Shown piece by piece: positions 1 to 9,647 of a DNA stretch of 64,000 nucleotides. Numbering within the stretch: the first letter of the stretch is position 1; each line of letters opens with the position of its first letter. The DNA comes from Actinobacillus genomosp. 2. Its GTDB lineage: Bacteria > Pseudomonadota > Gammaproteobacteria > Enterobacterales > Pasteurellaceae. Both the position numbers and the translations under genes were made by a program. The notes beneath the pieces are model-generated. The model was given only the letters and a program-made list of their open reading frames with translations. It was not told where the DNA came from and ran no database searches. The stretch lies in assembly GCF_029773605.1 (NCBI RefSeq), contig NZ_CP103807.1, positions 1,550,001 to 1,614,000 on the forward strand, read 5' to 3'.

Positions 1-539
1 TCCGCTGGATTAATGGCTAACGTGACTGCAATTTTATCGCTAAATTGCTGATCGAGAGTCAAAATATCATATTCGTTTATCATATGTTGTAAGCTATTAA
101 ACTGGTCGTATTCACAGACCAAGCAAAAATTCTGACGCAATACTTTTCGCTGTTTCTCCAGTTGTAATAATGCTTGTTGCACACCACCGCCATAGGCTTT
201 GACTAACCCCCCCGTACCTAATAGCACACCGCCATAATAACGCACGACAACCGCAGTAATTTCGCCTAGCCCGGAGCCGAGTAAATAATTTAGCATCGGT
301 TTACCGGCTGTTCCCGACGGTTCACCGTCATCAGAAAAACCATATTGTTGTGAATCATTCGGTGTGCCGGCAACGGTTGCCCAACACCAATGACGTGCCT
401 GAGGATGTAGCGTTTTAATTTCTGCCACAAACGCTTTTGCTTGTTCCATACCATCAGTATGGGCAAGATAAGTGAGAAAACGACTTTTTTTGATCTCTTC
501 TTCAAAAATAACCGTTTTTTGAGGGATAAAATATTCCAT
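1..539 (-). CDS. yigZ: YigZ/IMPACT family protein, partial (C-terminus off the left edge)
   Basis: The minus-strand reading frame starting at the ATG at 539-537 translates as MEYFIPQKTVIFEEEIKKSR and later gives GFSDDGEPSGTAGKPML and VVRYYGGVLLGTGGLVKAYG. These are the hallmark blocks of the YigZ/IMPACT N-terminal domain. About 179 residues are visible. The family is usually a little over 200 residues, so roughly the last 25 are outside the window. The E. coli relative is a conserved protein of unclear biochemical role, linked by homology to the eukaryotic translation regulator IMPACT. It is divergent from the TAXI receptor gene, about 165 bases away. Family assignment is firm; function is not known. 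Confidence 0.85.
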   Translation of the reverse strand, partial: MEYFIPQKTVIFEEEIKKSRFLTYLAHTDGMEQAKAFVAEIKTLHPQARHWCWATVAGTPNDSQQYGFSDDGEPSGTAGKPMLNYLLGSGLGEITAVVVRYYGGVLLGTGGLVKAYGGGVQQALLQLEKQRKVLRQNFCLVCEYDQFNSLQHMINEYDILTLDQQFSDKIAVTLAINPA

Positions 540-703
540 AAACTTAGCCAACGAATGTACAAATTAATGATCATACCTGAATTTGGAGAAATTTGGCGAA
601 AACAGACCGCTTATGTATAAAAAATGGAGAAAAAAGTTGCATATATTGTACAAAAAAGTATATCTTCAAGGAGCAAATACAATTCTATTTTGAGGGGTTC
701 TCT

Positions 704-1654
704 ATGAAAATATCTTATAAACTTTCCCTTTTAGCCGGTTTATTGCTTACAGGGATTGTTCACGCAGAACAAACCACACTTAAATTAGGTACCGGTAGTG
801 ACAGCGGACTTTATTTTGTGACCGGTAATGCAATTTGCCAATTTGTCAATCGCAGCGAAAATCACACCGCTTGTAAAGCCTTAGCCAGCGATGCTTCGGT
901 CGATAATCTGAATAAAATTGCCAATGGTCAGTTAGAAATGGGGATTGTGCAGTCGGATTGGCAATATCATGCTTATCACGGTACCAGTTCATTTGAAGGC
1001 AAACAGAACGACAAATTACGAGCGATTTTCTCGATTTATCCCGAGCCGTTTACCTTAGTCGTACGCAACGATTCCGCTATTCAATCAGTCGATGATTTGC
1101 AAGGTAAAAAAGTCAATGTCGGCGTGGATGGTTCCGGTACACAAGCAACAATGAATGTATTACTCAAAACCAAAGGCTGGACGGAATCGAATTTTAAAGA
1201 AGCGTTAAAACTCACACCGGCTGAAATGGGTAACGCATTATGCGAAAAAGATGTGGATGCGATTAGCTATAATGTCGGTCACCCGAATGCAGCGTTAAAA
1301 GAAACCGCGAATAGTTGCGATATTCGCTTGATTCCGGTTACCGATGAAGTGGTGAGCAAATTAGTCGCTGATCAAAGTTATTACGCTAAAGCGACCATTC
1401 CGGCTAAAGTGTATAAAGGTGTTGAACAAGCGGTCGATTCTTTCGGGGTTTATGCAACCTTAGTCACTTCCAGCGATATGAGTGAAGAACAGGTTTACCG
1501 AGTGGTGAAAGCGGTATTTGAAAACTTTGATCGCTTCAAAAAATCGCATCCGGCATTTGCTCATTTATCCGAAACGGAAATGGTCAAAAATGCCCTCTCC
1601 GCTCCGCTCCATTCAGGTGCAGTAAAATATTATAAAGAGCGTGGTTGGTTGTAA
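704..1654 (+). CDS. TAXI-family TRAP transporter solute receptor
   Basis: Predicted periplasmic binding protein of the TAXI class. The N-terminus MKISYKLSLLAGLLLTGIVHA is a typical signal peptide. The mature part begins with KLGTGSDSGLYFVTGNAICQF, the TAXI glycine/tyrosine signature, and has the mid-protein block GVDGSGTQATMNVLL. The start at 704 was chosen over an upstream in-frame codon at 593 because it is preceded by GAGGGG six bases away and begins the signal peptide; the result is 316 residues, normal for the family. TAXI receptors normally work with a DctM-like permease, often fused, for carboxylates or amino acids. No permease gene is adjacent, so partner and ligand cannot be told from here. 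Confidence 0.85.
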   Translation: MKISYKLSLLAGLLLTGIVHAEQTTLKLGTGSDSGLYFVTGNAICQFVNRSENHTACKALASDASVDNLNKIANGQLEMGIVQSDWQYHAYHGTSSFEGKQNDKLRAIFSIYPEPFTLVVRNDSAIQSVDDLQGKKVNVGVDGSGTQATMNVLLKTKGWTESNFKEALKLTPAEMGNALCEKDVDAISYNVGHPNAALKETANSCDIRLIPVTDEVVSKLVADQSYYAKATIPAKVYKGVEQAVDSFGVYATLVTSSDMSEEQVYRVVKAVFENFDRFKKSHPAFAHLSETEMVKNALSAPLHSGAVKYYKERGWL

Positions 1655-1721
1655 GTTGATACAGGATAAATCGTATTGATGATGGCACACGTCCCTCTCG
1701 AGTTCCTTTATTTAAATGATC

Positions 1722-1860
1722 ACCCTCGCCCCTTGTGGAAGAGGGATAGATTTTTCTTCGTATAGAAGAAAAATCAGGGAGAGGGGTAAGCTAATACCAC
1801 GCACGGCAAGTCGTACGTGGTTACGATCAGCCTCTAGCTGAGTAAGCCACCCTGTGGCTC
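1722..1860. repeat. Cluster of intergenic palindromes
   Basis: The 295-base gap between the TAXI receptor and fmt contains several hairpins. GATTTTTCTTC (1749-1759) pairs exactly with GAAGAAAAATC (1765-1775), bracketed by imperfectly complementary CCCTCGCCCC and GGGAGAGGGG arms. Next come ACCACG/CGTGGT (about 1796-1820) and AGCCACCCTGTGGCT (1845-1859). The G/C-rich arms resemble those of the palindromes at 4465 and 47139, suggesting a dispersed repeat family. One of these may also terminate the receptor transcript. Confidence 0.5.
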
Positions 1861-1949
1861 TAAGTGTCTAAAAATATGTCGCACAAAACACAGTTGCCAC
1901 ATTTCTTCTGTTACAATTCCGTTATCCATTCACTTATTAACGAAAAATC

Positions 1950-2900
1950 ATGTCAAAACTTAATATTATTTTTGCCGGCACACCTGATTTTGCCGCACAA
2001 CACTTACAAGCGTTATTAGATTCAGAACATAATGTAATTGCGGTTTATACCCAACCGGACAAACCTGCCGGCAGAGGCAAAAAATTGCAGGCTAGCTCGG
2101 TTAAACAATTAGCCGAACAACATAATATTCCGGTATATCAACCAAAATCCCTACGTAAAGAAGAAGCACAAGCGGAATTAAAAGCACTAAATGCCGATGT
2201 AATGGTTGTGGTGGCTTACGGTTTAATCCTACCGGAAGCGGTACTGAATGCTCCGAAATACGGTTGCTTAAATGTACACGGCTCATTATTACCTCGCTGG
2301 CGTGGTGCAGCACCGATTCAACGTTCGATTTGGGCGGGCGATCAGGAAACCGGCGTGACCATTATGCAAATGGATATCGGCTTAGATACCGGTGATATGT
2401 TACACAAAGTTACCACACCGATTGCCACAGATGAAACCTCCGCTTCGTTATATGCCAAATTAGCCGAACTTGCACCGCCGGCATTATTAGAGGTGTTAAA
2501 CGGTTTAGAAAGCCAAACGTTTAAAGCGGAAAAACAAGATGAAGCGCTTTCCAACTATGCGGAAAAACTCTCAAAAGAAGAAGCAAAATTAGACTGGAAT
2601 TTGACCGCTTGTCAGCTGGAGCGCAATATTCGAGCGTTTAACCCATGGCCGATTAGCTTCCTCTCGCTAGAGGTGGACGGTGTAGAACAAAATGTGAAAG
2701 TGTATCAAGCGAATGTGTTACCGCATCAAGCTAAAGCTGCCGGTACGGTATTACAAGCGGATAAAAACGGCATTCAAATTGCAACGCAAGATGGAGTGTT
2801 AAATATCACGCAATTACAACCTTCCGGTAAAAAACCGATGTCCGTACAAGACTTCCTTAACGGACGTGCCGATTGGTTTGCAGTAGGTAAACAACTCTAA
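1950..2900 (+). CDS. fmt: Methionyl-tRNA formyltransferase
   Basis: Formylates initiator Met-tRNA using 10-formyl-tetrahydrofolate, in the cytoplasm. The 316-residue length is normal. The N-terminal Rossmann domain opens with [16 protein letters not shown], and the formyl-THF signature [20 protein letters not shown] (about residues 109-128) carries the catalytic Asn-His pair; the C-terminal OB-fold domain begins near residue 205. In many bacteria fmt follows def; here it follows an intergenic repeat and is upstream of modF with an 82-base gap, so it is probably its own transcription unit. An uptake-signal core (GACCGCTTGT) lies inside the coding sequence near 2602. Confidence 0.97.
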   Translation: MSKLNIIFAGTPDFAAQHLQALLDSEHNVIAVYTQPDKPAGRGKKLQASSVKQLAEQHNIPVYQPKSLRKEEAQAELKALNADVMVVVAYGLILPEAVLNAPKYGCLNVHGSLLPRWRGAAPIQRSIWAGDQETGVTIMQMDIGLDTGDMLHKVTTPIATDETSASLYAKLAELAPPALLEVLNGLESQTFKAEKQDEALSNYAEKLSKEEAKLDWNLTACQLERNIRAFNPWPISFLSLEVDGVEQNVKVYQANVLPHQAKAAGTVLQADKNGIQIATQDGVLNITQLQPSGKKPMSVQDFLNGRADWFAVGKQL

Positions 2901-2982
2901 AAGATGAAGCTGGAAAACATAACGCACACCCCTAATAATTATTCCATTGGCGTTGTGTTTTCCGTCATAACAGGAACACAAT

Positions 2983-4440
2983 ATGCCAAACATCAACATC
3001 CAAAACGCTCTATTTTCCCTTGCTCAGCACAATAAACTGTCGATTGAATCGCTTGAGATCAGTACTCACGATTTTTGGGTAATTGTCGGCGGTAACGGAT
3101 CGGGTAAAACCGCCTTCACCCAAGCACTACACCATTCACTTTCACTATATTCGGGCGAATACCAAAATAGCTTCCAACATATCGCTTTACTTTCTTTTGA
3201 GCAGCAACAAAAGATCATTGAGCAAATTTTTAAAAGCCGAAATAATGATATGGTTTCACCGGATGATTTCGGTTTAACCGCCCGTCAAATTATCTTAAAC
3301 GGTAGCGAAAAAACACAGTTATGCGAAGAATATGCAGCGAAGTTACGCATTCAACCGTTATTAGATCGCCCGTTTATTCAGCTCTCGACCGGCGAAAGCC
3401 GCAAAGTGTTATTTTGCCAAATGTTGGTTAGTGAACCGGATTTATTGATTCTAGATGAGCCTTTCGAAGGGTTAGACCAAGCCTCGGTCGCTTATTGGCA
3501 AGACGTGATGGCACAACTCGGCAAGCAAATGGCGGTGGTACTGATTTCTAACCGTTTTAACGACATCCCAGACTGTGCTACACATATTGCCTTATTGGAT
3601 AATCTGCAACTGATTTTACAAGGCGAACGCCAAGCGATTGAGCAACAAGCGGTCTATTCTCAGCTAAAATTTGCAGAACAAAATGTGAATGCACCATTGC
3701 CGGACAGTGCTGCACCGCTGATTCAACTCCCTCCGAATACCAATCCGTTCGAATTGAAAAATGTGATGATTCGTTACGGCGAAAAAACCATTATTGATGA
3801 TCTGACTTGGACAGTTGCCCCAAAACAACATTGGTGGATTAAAGGCCCGAACGGAGCCGGCAAATCGACCTTGCTTTCGATTATTACCGGTGACCATCCG
3901 CAAGCCTATGCTAATTACGTACATTTATTCGGACGTCAGCGTGGTTCGGGCGAAACGATTTGGGAGATTAAGAAAAATATCGGCTATGTGAGTAGCCAAT
4001 TACATATGGATTATCGGGTGAATTGCTCGGCGTTAGATGTGATTTTATCCGGCTTTTTTGATTCAATCGGTGTTTATCAACAAGTACCGAGTGCCTTACA
4101 GCTCAAAGCAATGGAATGGCTGGAACGCTTGCATTTAGCCAATCTGGCGAAAAAACCGTTCCGTTCACTTTCATGGGGACAACAACGTTTATTATTGATT
4201 ACTCGAGCTATGGTAAAACATCCGCCGATTTTGATTTTAGACGAACCGCTGCAAGGTTTGGACGGTGTAAACCGCAAATTGGTTAAACAGTTTATCGAAC
4301 AGCTTGTGACTAATAGCCAAACCCAGTTGCTATTTGTTTCACACCAAGATGCTGACGCCCCAAATTGCATCACGCATTTATTTGAGTTTGTTCCGCAAGA
4401 GAATGGTGGTTATCGTTACGTACAGACGGCGTTAAATTAG
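2983..4440 (+). CDS. modF: ModF-type tandem ATP-binding protein
   Basis: Cytoplasmic protein with two complete ABC ATPase domains and no membrane segments. Domain 1 has Walker A GGNGSGKT (36-43), signature LSTGESRK (134-141) and Walker B LLILDEPF (154-161). Domain 2 has Walker A GPNGAGKST (288-296), signature LSWGQ (396-400) and Walker B LILDEP (417-422). This layout and the 485-residue length match ModF/PhrA, which sits with molybdate transport genes in E. coli but whose own role is unclear. No modABC genes are in the window. In A. pleuropneumoniae modF is a conserved flank of the capsule locus (recalled knowledge), which agrees with the cpx operon immediately downstream on the other strand. 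Confidence 0.88.
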   Translation: MPNINIQNALFSLAQHNKLSIESLEISTHDFWVIVGGNGSGKTAFTQALHHSLSLYSGEYQNSFQHIALLSFEQQQKIIEQIFKSRNNDMVSPDDFGLTARQIILNGSEKTQLCEEYAAKLRIQPLLDRPFIQLSTGESRKVLFCQMLVSEPDLLILDEPFEGLDQASVAYWQDVMAQLGKQMAVVLISNRFNDIPDCATHIALLDNLQLILQGERQAIEQQAVYSQLKFAEQNVNAPLPDSAAPLIQLPPNTNPFELKNVMIRYGEKTIIDDLTWTVAPKQHWWIKGPNGAGKSTLLSIITGDHPQAYANYVHLFGRQRGSGETIWEIKKNIGYVSSQLHMDYRVNCSALDVILSGFFDSIGVYQQVPSALQLKAMEWLERLHLANLAKKPFRSLSWGQQRLLLITRAMVKHPPILILDEPLQGLDGVNRKLVKQFIEQLVTNSQTQLLFVSHQDADAPNCITHLFEFVPQENGGYRYVQTALN

Positions 4441-4464
4441 GTTTTTGACCTTTAAAGGAAATCC

Positions 4465-4485
4465 CCCCTCTTTAGTAAAGAGGGG
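4465..4485. terminator. Palindrome between convergent modF and cpxA
   Basis: CCCCTCTTTA (4465-4474) pairs exactly with TAAAGAGGGG (4476-4485) around a single base, so the tip must open to a small loop. It lies between the convergent ends of modF and cpxA and could stop transcription from either side, although no long T run follows. The same CCCCTCTTT...AAAGAGGGG arms recur at 47230-47255, so it may also be a copy of a dispersed palindromic repeat. Confidence 0.6.
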
Positions 4486-4501
4486 ATATGTGCGTGGACT
4501 A

Positions 4502-5152
4502 TTAAAGCGTTGAGTTATAGAACTTATAAGCCTCGTCCATATTCTCAAATTTATACATAATCCCTTTATCTAATACCATTGCATTATCGCAATATTCTTT
4601 CATTGCAGACGGGCTATGTGAAACTAAAATAATTGAACGATCTTTACGCTTTTCAAATAATTCATACTTACATTTTGCCGCAAAACGAGAGTCACCTACC
4701 GCAATTACTTCATCAATTAAGTAACAATCAAACTCAACTGACAGCGATAAAGCAAAAGCAAGACGTGCTTTCATACCGGAGGAGTATTTCTTAACCGGCT
4801 CATATAAATAATCACCTAATTCAGAAAATTCTTCGGTAAATGCTTTCACATAATCAATATCCGCATTATAGATACGACAAATAAAGCGTAAGTTATCCAT
4901 ACCGGTTAAGCTACCTTGGAACGCACCGCTAAAGGCAAGTGGCCAAGAGATTGACATTTGTCGCTCGATAGTACCAGATGTTGGTGGCTCAACACCACTT
5001 AACAAACGGATTAGGGTTGATTTACCTGCACCGTTTCGCCCTAAAATACCAATTTTCTCGCCTTTTTTCAGTTCAAAATTAATATCTTGCAATACGGTTT
5101 TTTTACCGCTTCGAGTATAGTAATCTTTACTCACATTTTGTACGCTAATCAT
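4502..5152 (-). CDS. cpxA: Capsule polysaccharide ABC exporter, ATP-binding subunit
   Basis: ATPase of the group 2 capsule exporter (KpsT/BexA/CtrD family), powering transport of the lipid-linked polymer across the inner membrane. The 216-residue protein has Walker [10 protein letters not shown] (about 38-46), signature [14 protein letters not shown] (about 123-136) and Walker [13 protein letters not shown]. It is the last gene of the cpxDCBA operon: its ATG overlaps the cpxB stop by four bases (ATGA), implying translational coupling. The gene name follows the A. pleuropneumoniae convention, supported by order and by the divergent cps genes. Confidence 0.95.
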   Translation of the reverse strand: MISVQNVSKDYYTRSGKKTVLQDINFELKKGEKIGILGRNGAGKSTLIRLLSGVEPPTSGTIERQMSISWPLAFSGAFQGSLTGMDNLRFICRIYNADIDYVKAFTEEFSELGDYLYEPVKKYSSGMKARLAFALSLSVEFDCYLIDEVIAVGDSRFAAKCKYELFEKRKDRSIILVSHSPSAMKEYCDNAMVLDKGIMYKFENMDEAYKFYNSTL

Positions 5153-5946
5153 TGTGGTTCGATGCCTTTACTAAAGTTGTTTACCATGATCAAGCCGAAG
5201 AATAGCATAACTAAATCGCATGCTACTAAGTAACTTATGCTTTCATAAGTCGTCACACTATCGCCGAAATAACCGTGACGAAACATTTCCGTACCGTGAA
5301 TCATTGGTAATAAGGTTGCATATTGCTGTACTTGACTCGGTAGTGCGTGAACAAAGAAAAATGCACCTGAAATGGGTAATAGCACAAAACTTAGCGTTCC
5401 CCATAATTTACCGAAAGCATCAAATTTCTGTGCAATAGAACAAATAATTAAACCAAGTCCTAAAGCAAAAAATGCCATTAATACCCATGCCATAACCATA
5501 TAGAACACATCTTTTGGCATTTCAATCCAACCGATCAGAATTAAGAATGCCATAATAATAATTTGGGCAATCGTTGCACCAGCGACTTCGAGTATCACTC
5601 GAGCCAACAATGTATCTAATACTCGTACATTACGGTGATAAAGCAAACTTAAATTTCCTGAAATAGCACCTATTGTACGATTTGAGGCATTACGCCACAT
5701 CATTGCCATTGGATAGCCGCTGAGAACAAATGCAATCATATTTAGATCGGAAACTCGATCCGCACGAATAAATTTCCACATTAACACAATTAGGAAAGTT
5801 AATAAGAGCGGTTCGACAAATAGCCATAGGAATCCTAAATTTTGCCGCCCATACCGAGTAATAATCTCTCGCATAAGCAATGCTCCGATGACTCGGATTT
5901 GAATCATCAGAGATTGACGAAAAGTTGTTTGATCACCGTATTGCAT
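5149..5946 (-). CDS. cpxB: Capsule polysaccharide ABC exporter, inner-membrane permease
   Basis: Integral membrane subunit (KpsM/BexB/CtrC family, ABC-2 type). It opens with [20 protein letters not shown] and then [20 protein letters not shown], the conserved cytoplasmic and first-helix region of this family, followed by about six hydrophobic helices. The 265-residue length is typical. Translation is tightly coupled on both sides: the start shares one base with the cpxC stop and the end overlaps cpxA by four bases. It forms the transport channel with CpxA and hands polymer to CpxC and CpxD. Confidence 0.95.
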   Translation of the reverse strand: MQYGDQTTFRQSLMIQIRVIGALLMREIITRYGRQNLGFLWLFVEPLLLTFLIVLMWKFIRADRVSDLNMIAFVLSGYPMAMMWRNASNRTIGAISGNLSLLYHRNVRVLDTLLARVILEVAGATIAQIIIMAFLILIGWIEMPKDVFYMVMAWVLMAFFALGLGLIICSIAQKFDAFGKLWGTLSFVLLPISGAFFFVHALPSQVQQYATLLPMIHGTEMFRHGYFGDSVTTYESISYLVACDLVMLFFGLIMVNNFSKGIEPQ

Positions 5947-7103
5947 TAGTTTTTATGCTCTCTCACACTTGCAAGTAATAAACTTAATACACCATAAAGC
6001 ATGAAACCGATAAAGAAGGTCGCTAAAATATTATATAAGCGATAAGGCTCTTCCGCCCAATCCGGTTTGCTTGGCTTACTGATAACTTCTAAATAGAGTT
6101 GCTGGCGATCCGCCTCATTTTTAGTATTTTGCAATGAGGTTAACGCCGCAGTTAATTGCTGTTGTGCTAATTCATTTGCTAATACTAAACGTTGATAATC
6201 GGCAGTTTGAGTTGCAATTGAGCTACTATTATTCCCAGAAAGTTGTTTGGATTGTTGCTCAATTTCAGCTTTTAAACTTTTTTGACGCATTTGTAATGCT
6301 TCAACCTGAGGGTTATCCGGCGTAATAGAAAGCAATTGTGCTAACTGGGTTTCAACTCGAATTAATTCACTTTTTAAACTTGAAATTAAGGAAAGTTGCA
6401 CGCCAGATTGTGCAGGTAAATCAAAAATTTTATTTTTGATACGGTATTTACTTAATGCACTAGCGGTCGAATTTACATTTTTTTCTGCATCTTTTACTGC
6501 TTCTTCTGCAAATGAAATGGTATCTTTCCTTGCACGTTCATTTAGTCGGTTAATTAATGTTTCACCCTCTAGGAGTAATTTTTCATTAATTTTTTGCCCT
6601 TCTTCGGCGTTAAAGGCTCGAATACGTAAACTCGCAATACCGGAAACGGAATCAAAATTTACATCTAAACGTTCACGAAAATATTTATAGAAAGCCTCTT
6701 TACTGCCATTGAAACCAAAGCCGTTAAAACGAGCGATAATATCGCCTTGATTCTCATAGTATTCTCGAATCGGTAATTCATTCAGTAATTGATCAAGGGC
6801 GGTACGTGAACGCATATATTCCTGTACGGTATAAGTATCGTCCTGTGAACGGGAAAACCCAGAGCCTTGTAATAAAGCACCGAAACCTGTCATAGATGAT
6901 TGGTTTTTCGGTGATCTCACCACAAAACTGGATTCTGAAATATAAATATCGGAAGCGACAGAACCAAAATAAAATGCAGACAAAGCCGTAGGAATAACGA
7001 CAGTTATCCAAAGTAAGGGATTAAGTTTTTTTACCCAATTTTTTTTCTTTTTTAGTGGTTTTTGCATTTTCTCTGCAGGACTTGCACTAAGAGCGGTTTC
7101 CAT
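5946..7103 (-). CDS. cpxC: Capsule export inner-membrane/periplasmic adaptor
   Basis: Polysaccharide co-polymerase/export family protein (KpsE/BexC/CtrB). The N-terminus is lysine-rich and cytoplasmic (KKKKNWVKKLNP), followed by one membrane helix near residues 30-50. A long periplasmic part follows with extensive Gln/Leu/Glu-rich coiled coil (about 190-340), then a C-terminal helix (YNILATFFIGFMLYGVLSLL). It bridges the inner-membrane ABC complex to the outer-membrane channel CpxD. 385 residues, as expected. It follows cpxD by 25 bases and overlaps cpxB by one. Confidence 0.95.
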   Translation of the reverse strand: METALSASPAEKMQKPLKKKKNWVKKLNPLLWITVVIPTALSAFYFGSVASDIYISESSFVVRSPKNQSSMTGFGALLQGSGFSRSQDDTYTVQEYMRSRTALDQLLNELPIREYYENQGDIIARFNGFGFNGSKEAFYKYFRERLDVNFDSVSGIASLRIRAFNAEEGQKINEKLLLEGETLINRLNERARKDTISFAEEAVKDAEKNVNSTASALSKYRIKNKIFDLPAQSGVQLSLISSLKSELIRVETQLAQLLSITPDNPQVEALQMRQKSLKAEIEQQSKQLSGNNSSSIATQTADYQRLVLANELAQQQLTAALTSLQNTKNEADRQQLYLEVISKPSKPDWAEEPYRLYNILATFFIGFMLYGVLSLLLASVREHKN

Positions 7104-7128
7104 TTTTTATCCTTATCAATTCAATGTA

Positions 7129-8313
7129 TTAATATGCACGAATAGTATTAGTTGTACTCGTAATTGGTGAAGTAATCGAGAAAATCATTCTCAAGAATTT
7201 TTGGAATTCAGACAATGGTGCATTTGAAACATACACAATATCTTTATCTTGAATTGGGAAGCGTTGCATTAAAAACAGAGAACGAGGCTCAAGTAAGTTG
7301 ACTTGATATACGGTCGGTACATCCATTCCAACCCCATAACCTTTTGCTTCCCATTCCATTTGTTGTTCCATATCTAGTTGAGAAAACGGCACATAGCGGA
7401 ATACAAATACACCTCTAGGATCGGAACGATGATCAAGTAAGCCTCCCATTTTACCGATAGCTTCAGATAGGGTAATCCCCTTACTTGAGAATTTCATCTG
7501 TTGATTATTACCCACAGCTCCTAAACCTGTAAAACTATACGGGGTATTTAACAATGAGATGACATCACCGGAACGTAGCGTAATATTTTGGTAAGGATTT
7601 GCTATTAGTGTTTCAAACGCAAGAGTTTTGACTTGATTACCACGAGTAAGCTGAACTGTTACATCCTCAATATTTTCCGTTGTACCACCAATTGCCGCAA
7701 CGGCATCTAATACTCGTTCATTATTTGATGTTAATGGCATACGTACGGTACTACCTTGACGGATAACCGTAACATCGGATGAATTATTATTTGCAATTTT
7801 AACTAATACTTGCGGCTGGTTTGCTTTGCGTTTTAAAGCTGAGGTAATTTGAGCTTGAATTGCTTCTGGTGTTTTTCCAGCCACACGGATATTACCGACA
7901 AATGGCACATTGATGGTTCCATTTTTGTTAACCATTTGTGGCGGGAGCTGTGTTAAGTGTCCGCTACCTTGTCCTTCAGAACTAAAAGTACCGCCAAATA
8001 ATACTGCCGGAGGTGCTTCCCAAATAGAAATTTCGAGGACATCACCGATATTAGCAGAACCTGAATAATTTGATCCGCTACTTATGCCAGAAAATCCGGA
8101 GAAGTTTTGGCTCTCTTGGAGTGAATATAAATGGTTTACTACAGAGTTATTGAGCTGAACTAGATTGACTTCATTCTGCCCTTGCTGCTGTTCGTTCTCA
8201 TTAACTTCAGTAACTTCTTTTAGGCTTGGACCTGATGTTGGTAAATTTGAACAAGCGACTAAGCTAGCCGCTAATCCCAAAGAGATGAGTAGTCTAGGTT
8301 TGAGTAGTTTCAT
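7129..8313 (-). CDS. cpxD: Capsule export outer-membrane lipoprotein
   Basis: Outer-membrane export channel subunit (KpsD/BexD/CtrA, Wza-related). A signal peptide ends in the lipobox LVAC, with the lipidated Cys at residue 21. The polysaccharide export and SLBB domains follow: NIGDVLEISIWEAPPAVLFG marks the first, and NERVLDAVAAIGG and LSEAIGKMGGL mark the SLBB repeats. 394 residues. It is the first gene of the minus-strand operon, read from the 218-base divergent region facing cps. Confidence 0.95.
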   Translation of the reverse strand: MKLLKPRLLISLGLAASLVACSNLPTSGPSLKEVTEVNENEQQQGQNEVNLVQLNNSVVNHLYSLQESQNFSGFSGISSGSNYSGSANIGDVLEISIWEAPPAVLFGGTFSSEGQGSGHLTQLPPQMVNKNGTINVPFVGNIRVAGKTPEAIQAQITSALKRKANQPQVLVKIANNNSSDVTVIRQGSTVRMPLTSNNERVLDAVAAIGGTTENIEDVTVQLTRGNQVKTLAFETLIANPYQNITLRSGDVISLLNTPYSFTGLGAVGNNQQMKFSSKGITLSEAIGKMGGLLDHRSDPRGVFVFRYVPFSQLDMEQQMEWEAKGYGVGMDVPTVYQVNLLEPRSLFLMQRFPIQDKDIVYVSNAPLSEFQKFLRMIFSITSPITSTTNTIRAY

Positions 8314-8531
8314 TTAATTAATGTCTCTTTAATATATAAGGAATACTAACGCTGTTTAGTATAACTCAAAATCTAGATAAAATTAAAAAATAAAATGTTG
8401 ATTAATGCTGAAATTGCAGTGCTGATATGGATCAAAATTTTATTTGCAAAGAAAGTAAATTTAAAGCAAAGGGGGCTAAAAAGAGAGTATAATTCCAAAG
8501 CTATATTAAATAAGATTGAGAAAATATTATA
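8314..8531. promoter_or_regulatory. Divergent cpx/cps promoter region
   Basis: This 218-base AT-rich gap separates divergently read cpxD and the first cps gene, so it must hold promoters in both directions. On the plus strand GAGAGTATAATTCC near 8485-8496 contains a good TATAAT-like -10 box about 40 bases before the cps start. I see no ops/JUMPStart element (GGCGGTAG) and no uptake signal in it. Confidence 0.55.
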
Positions 8532-9638
8532 ATGAATAGAAAATTTTCTAAATTACTAAAAAGACCTCATATTTTTTTTAGGGATTTTCTAAATAAAAAG
8601 TACCCTATTAAGAATACAGAGCTACCTTTTTCAGAATCCGAAGAGTCTAGTCTAATAGAAGCAGGTAAAAAATTAGATAAAATTATCCAAAAAAATACGT
8701 ATCATCAATCGGATATTGATGTTGTGTTTACGTGGGTGGATGGTTCGGATCCGTTATGGCAATCAAAATATAATCAATATGTGCCAGTCTACCAGGCAAA
8801 ATCTGCGTTGTATGCGACAGACCGTGCTAGATTTGAAGATCACAATGAACTGTATTATTCGGTGCATAGTGTTCTAAAATTTATGCCTTGGGTTAGACAT
8901 GTATTTATTGTCACGGATAATCAAAGACCTAAATGGTTAGATGGGTCATATCAAGATAAAATTACCCTTATTAGTCATCAGGATATTATAGATCCAGAAT
9001 ATCTTCCTACATTTAACTCTCATGTCATTGAGGCATTTCTACATAAAATCCCTAATCTAAGTGAAAATTTTATCTATTTTAACGATGATGTTTTCGTTGC
9101 AAGGGAACTTCAAGCAGAACATTTTTTCCAAGTGAATGGCATTGCTTCGATTTTTATATCGGAAAAAAGCCTCGTAAAAATGAGAGAAAAGGGAACAATT
9201 ACCCCAACACTCTCTGCTTCGGAACGTAGCATTCGTTTACTGAATAAGTACTACAATACGAATATTGATTCTCCACTCGTGCATACCTATATCCCTCTGA
9301 AAAAAAGTATGTATGAACTCGCATGGGAACGTTATAAGCAAGAAATTCTAGAGTTTTTACCTAATAAATTAAGGACAAATAGGGATTTGAATTTTGCTAA
9401 TTTCTTAATTCCTTGGCTAATGTACTTTGAAGGAAAGGCAACATCTCGAATGGATATCTGCTATTACTTTAATATTAGATCTCCAAATGCTATTAGTTTG
9501 TATCGTAAGCTTTTGCTTAAGAAATCAACAGGCGATGAACCTCATTCATTCTGTGCTAATGATTTTAACAGTAAAAAAGCGATTGAAAATTACCAAGAGA
9601 AATTGATTTTAATGCTCTCTGAGTACTATAAACTTTAA
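8532..9638 (+). CDS. cpsA: Stealth-family capsular polysaccharide phosphotransferase
   Basis: Predicted hexose-1-phosphate transferase of the Stealth family, which builds phosphodiester-linked capsules (as in Neisseria and A. pleuropneumoniae). Stealth blocks seen: IDVVFTWVDGSDPLWQSKY (62-80), DRARFEDHNELYYSVHSVLK (from about 97), VFIVTDNQRPKWL, and NFIYFNDDVFVARE (about 177-190). It begins with KLLKRPHIFFRDFLNKKY, an amphipathic motif shared in form with the next protein. A run of eight T at codons 14-16 is a possible slippage site. The next gene starts ten bases after its stop. The symbol is by locus position; serovar-specific naming cannot be settled from sequence alone. Confidence 0.85.
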   Translation: MNRKFSKLLKRPHIFFRDFLNKKYPIKNTELPFSESEESSLIEAGKKLDKIIQKNTYHQSDIDVVFTWVDGSDPLWQSKYNQYVPVYQAKSALYATDRARFEDHNELYYSVHSVLKFMPWVRHVFIVTDNQRPKWLDGSYQDKITLISHQDIIDPEYLPTFNSHVIEAFLHKIPNLSENFIYFNDDVFVARELQAEHFFQVNGIASIFISEKSLVKMREKGTITPTLSASERSIRLLNKYYNTNIDSPLVHTYIPLKKSMYELAWERYKQEILEFLPNKLRTNRDLNFANFLIPWLMYFEGKATSRMDICYYFNIRSPNAISLYRKLLLKKSTGDEPHSFCANDFNSKKAIENYQEKLILMLSEYYKL

Positions 9639-9647
9639 GGATAAACA

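Noticed and set aside
290..574. A 94-codon minus-strand frame at the left end
   Set aside because: It overlaps the YigZ reading frame in another phase and its product shows no family features.
593..703. Extension of the TAXI receptor to an upstream start
   Set aside because: It would bury the signal peptide behind 37 unrelated residues; GAGGGG precedes 704.
8314..8531. ops/JUMPStart element before the cps genes
   Set aside because: Searched by eye for GGCGGTAG on both strands in this gap and did not find it.
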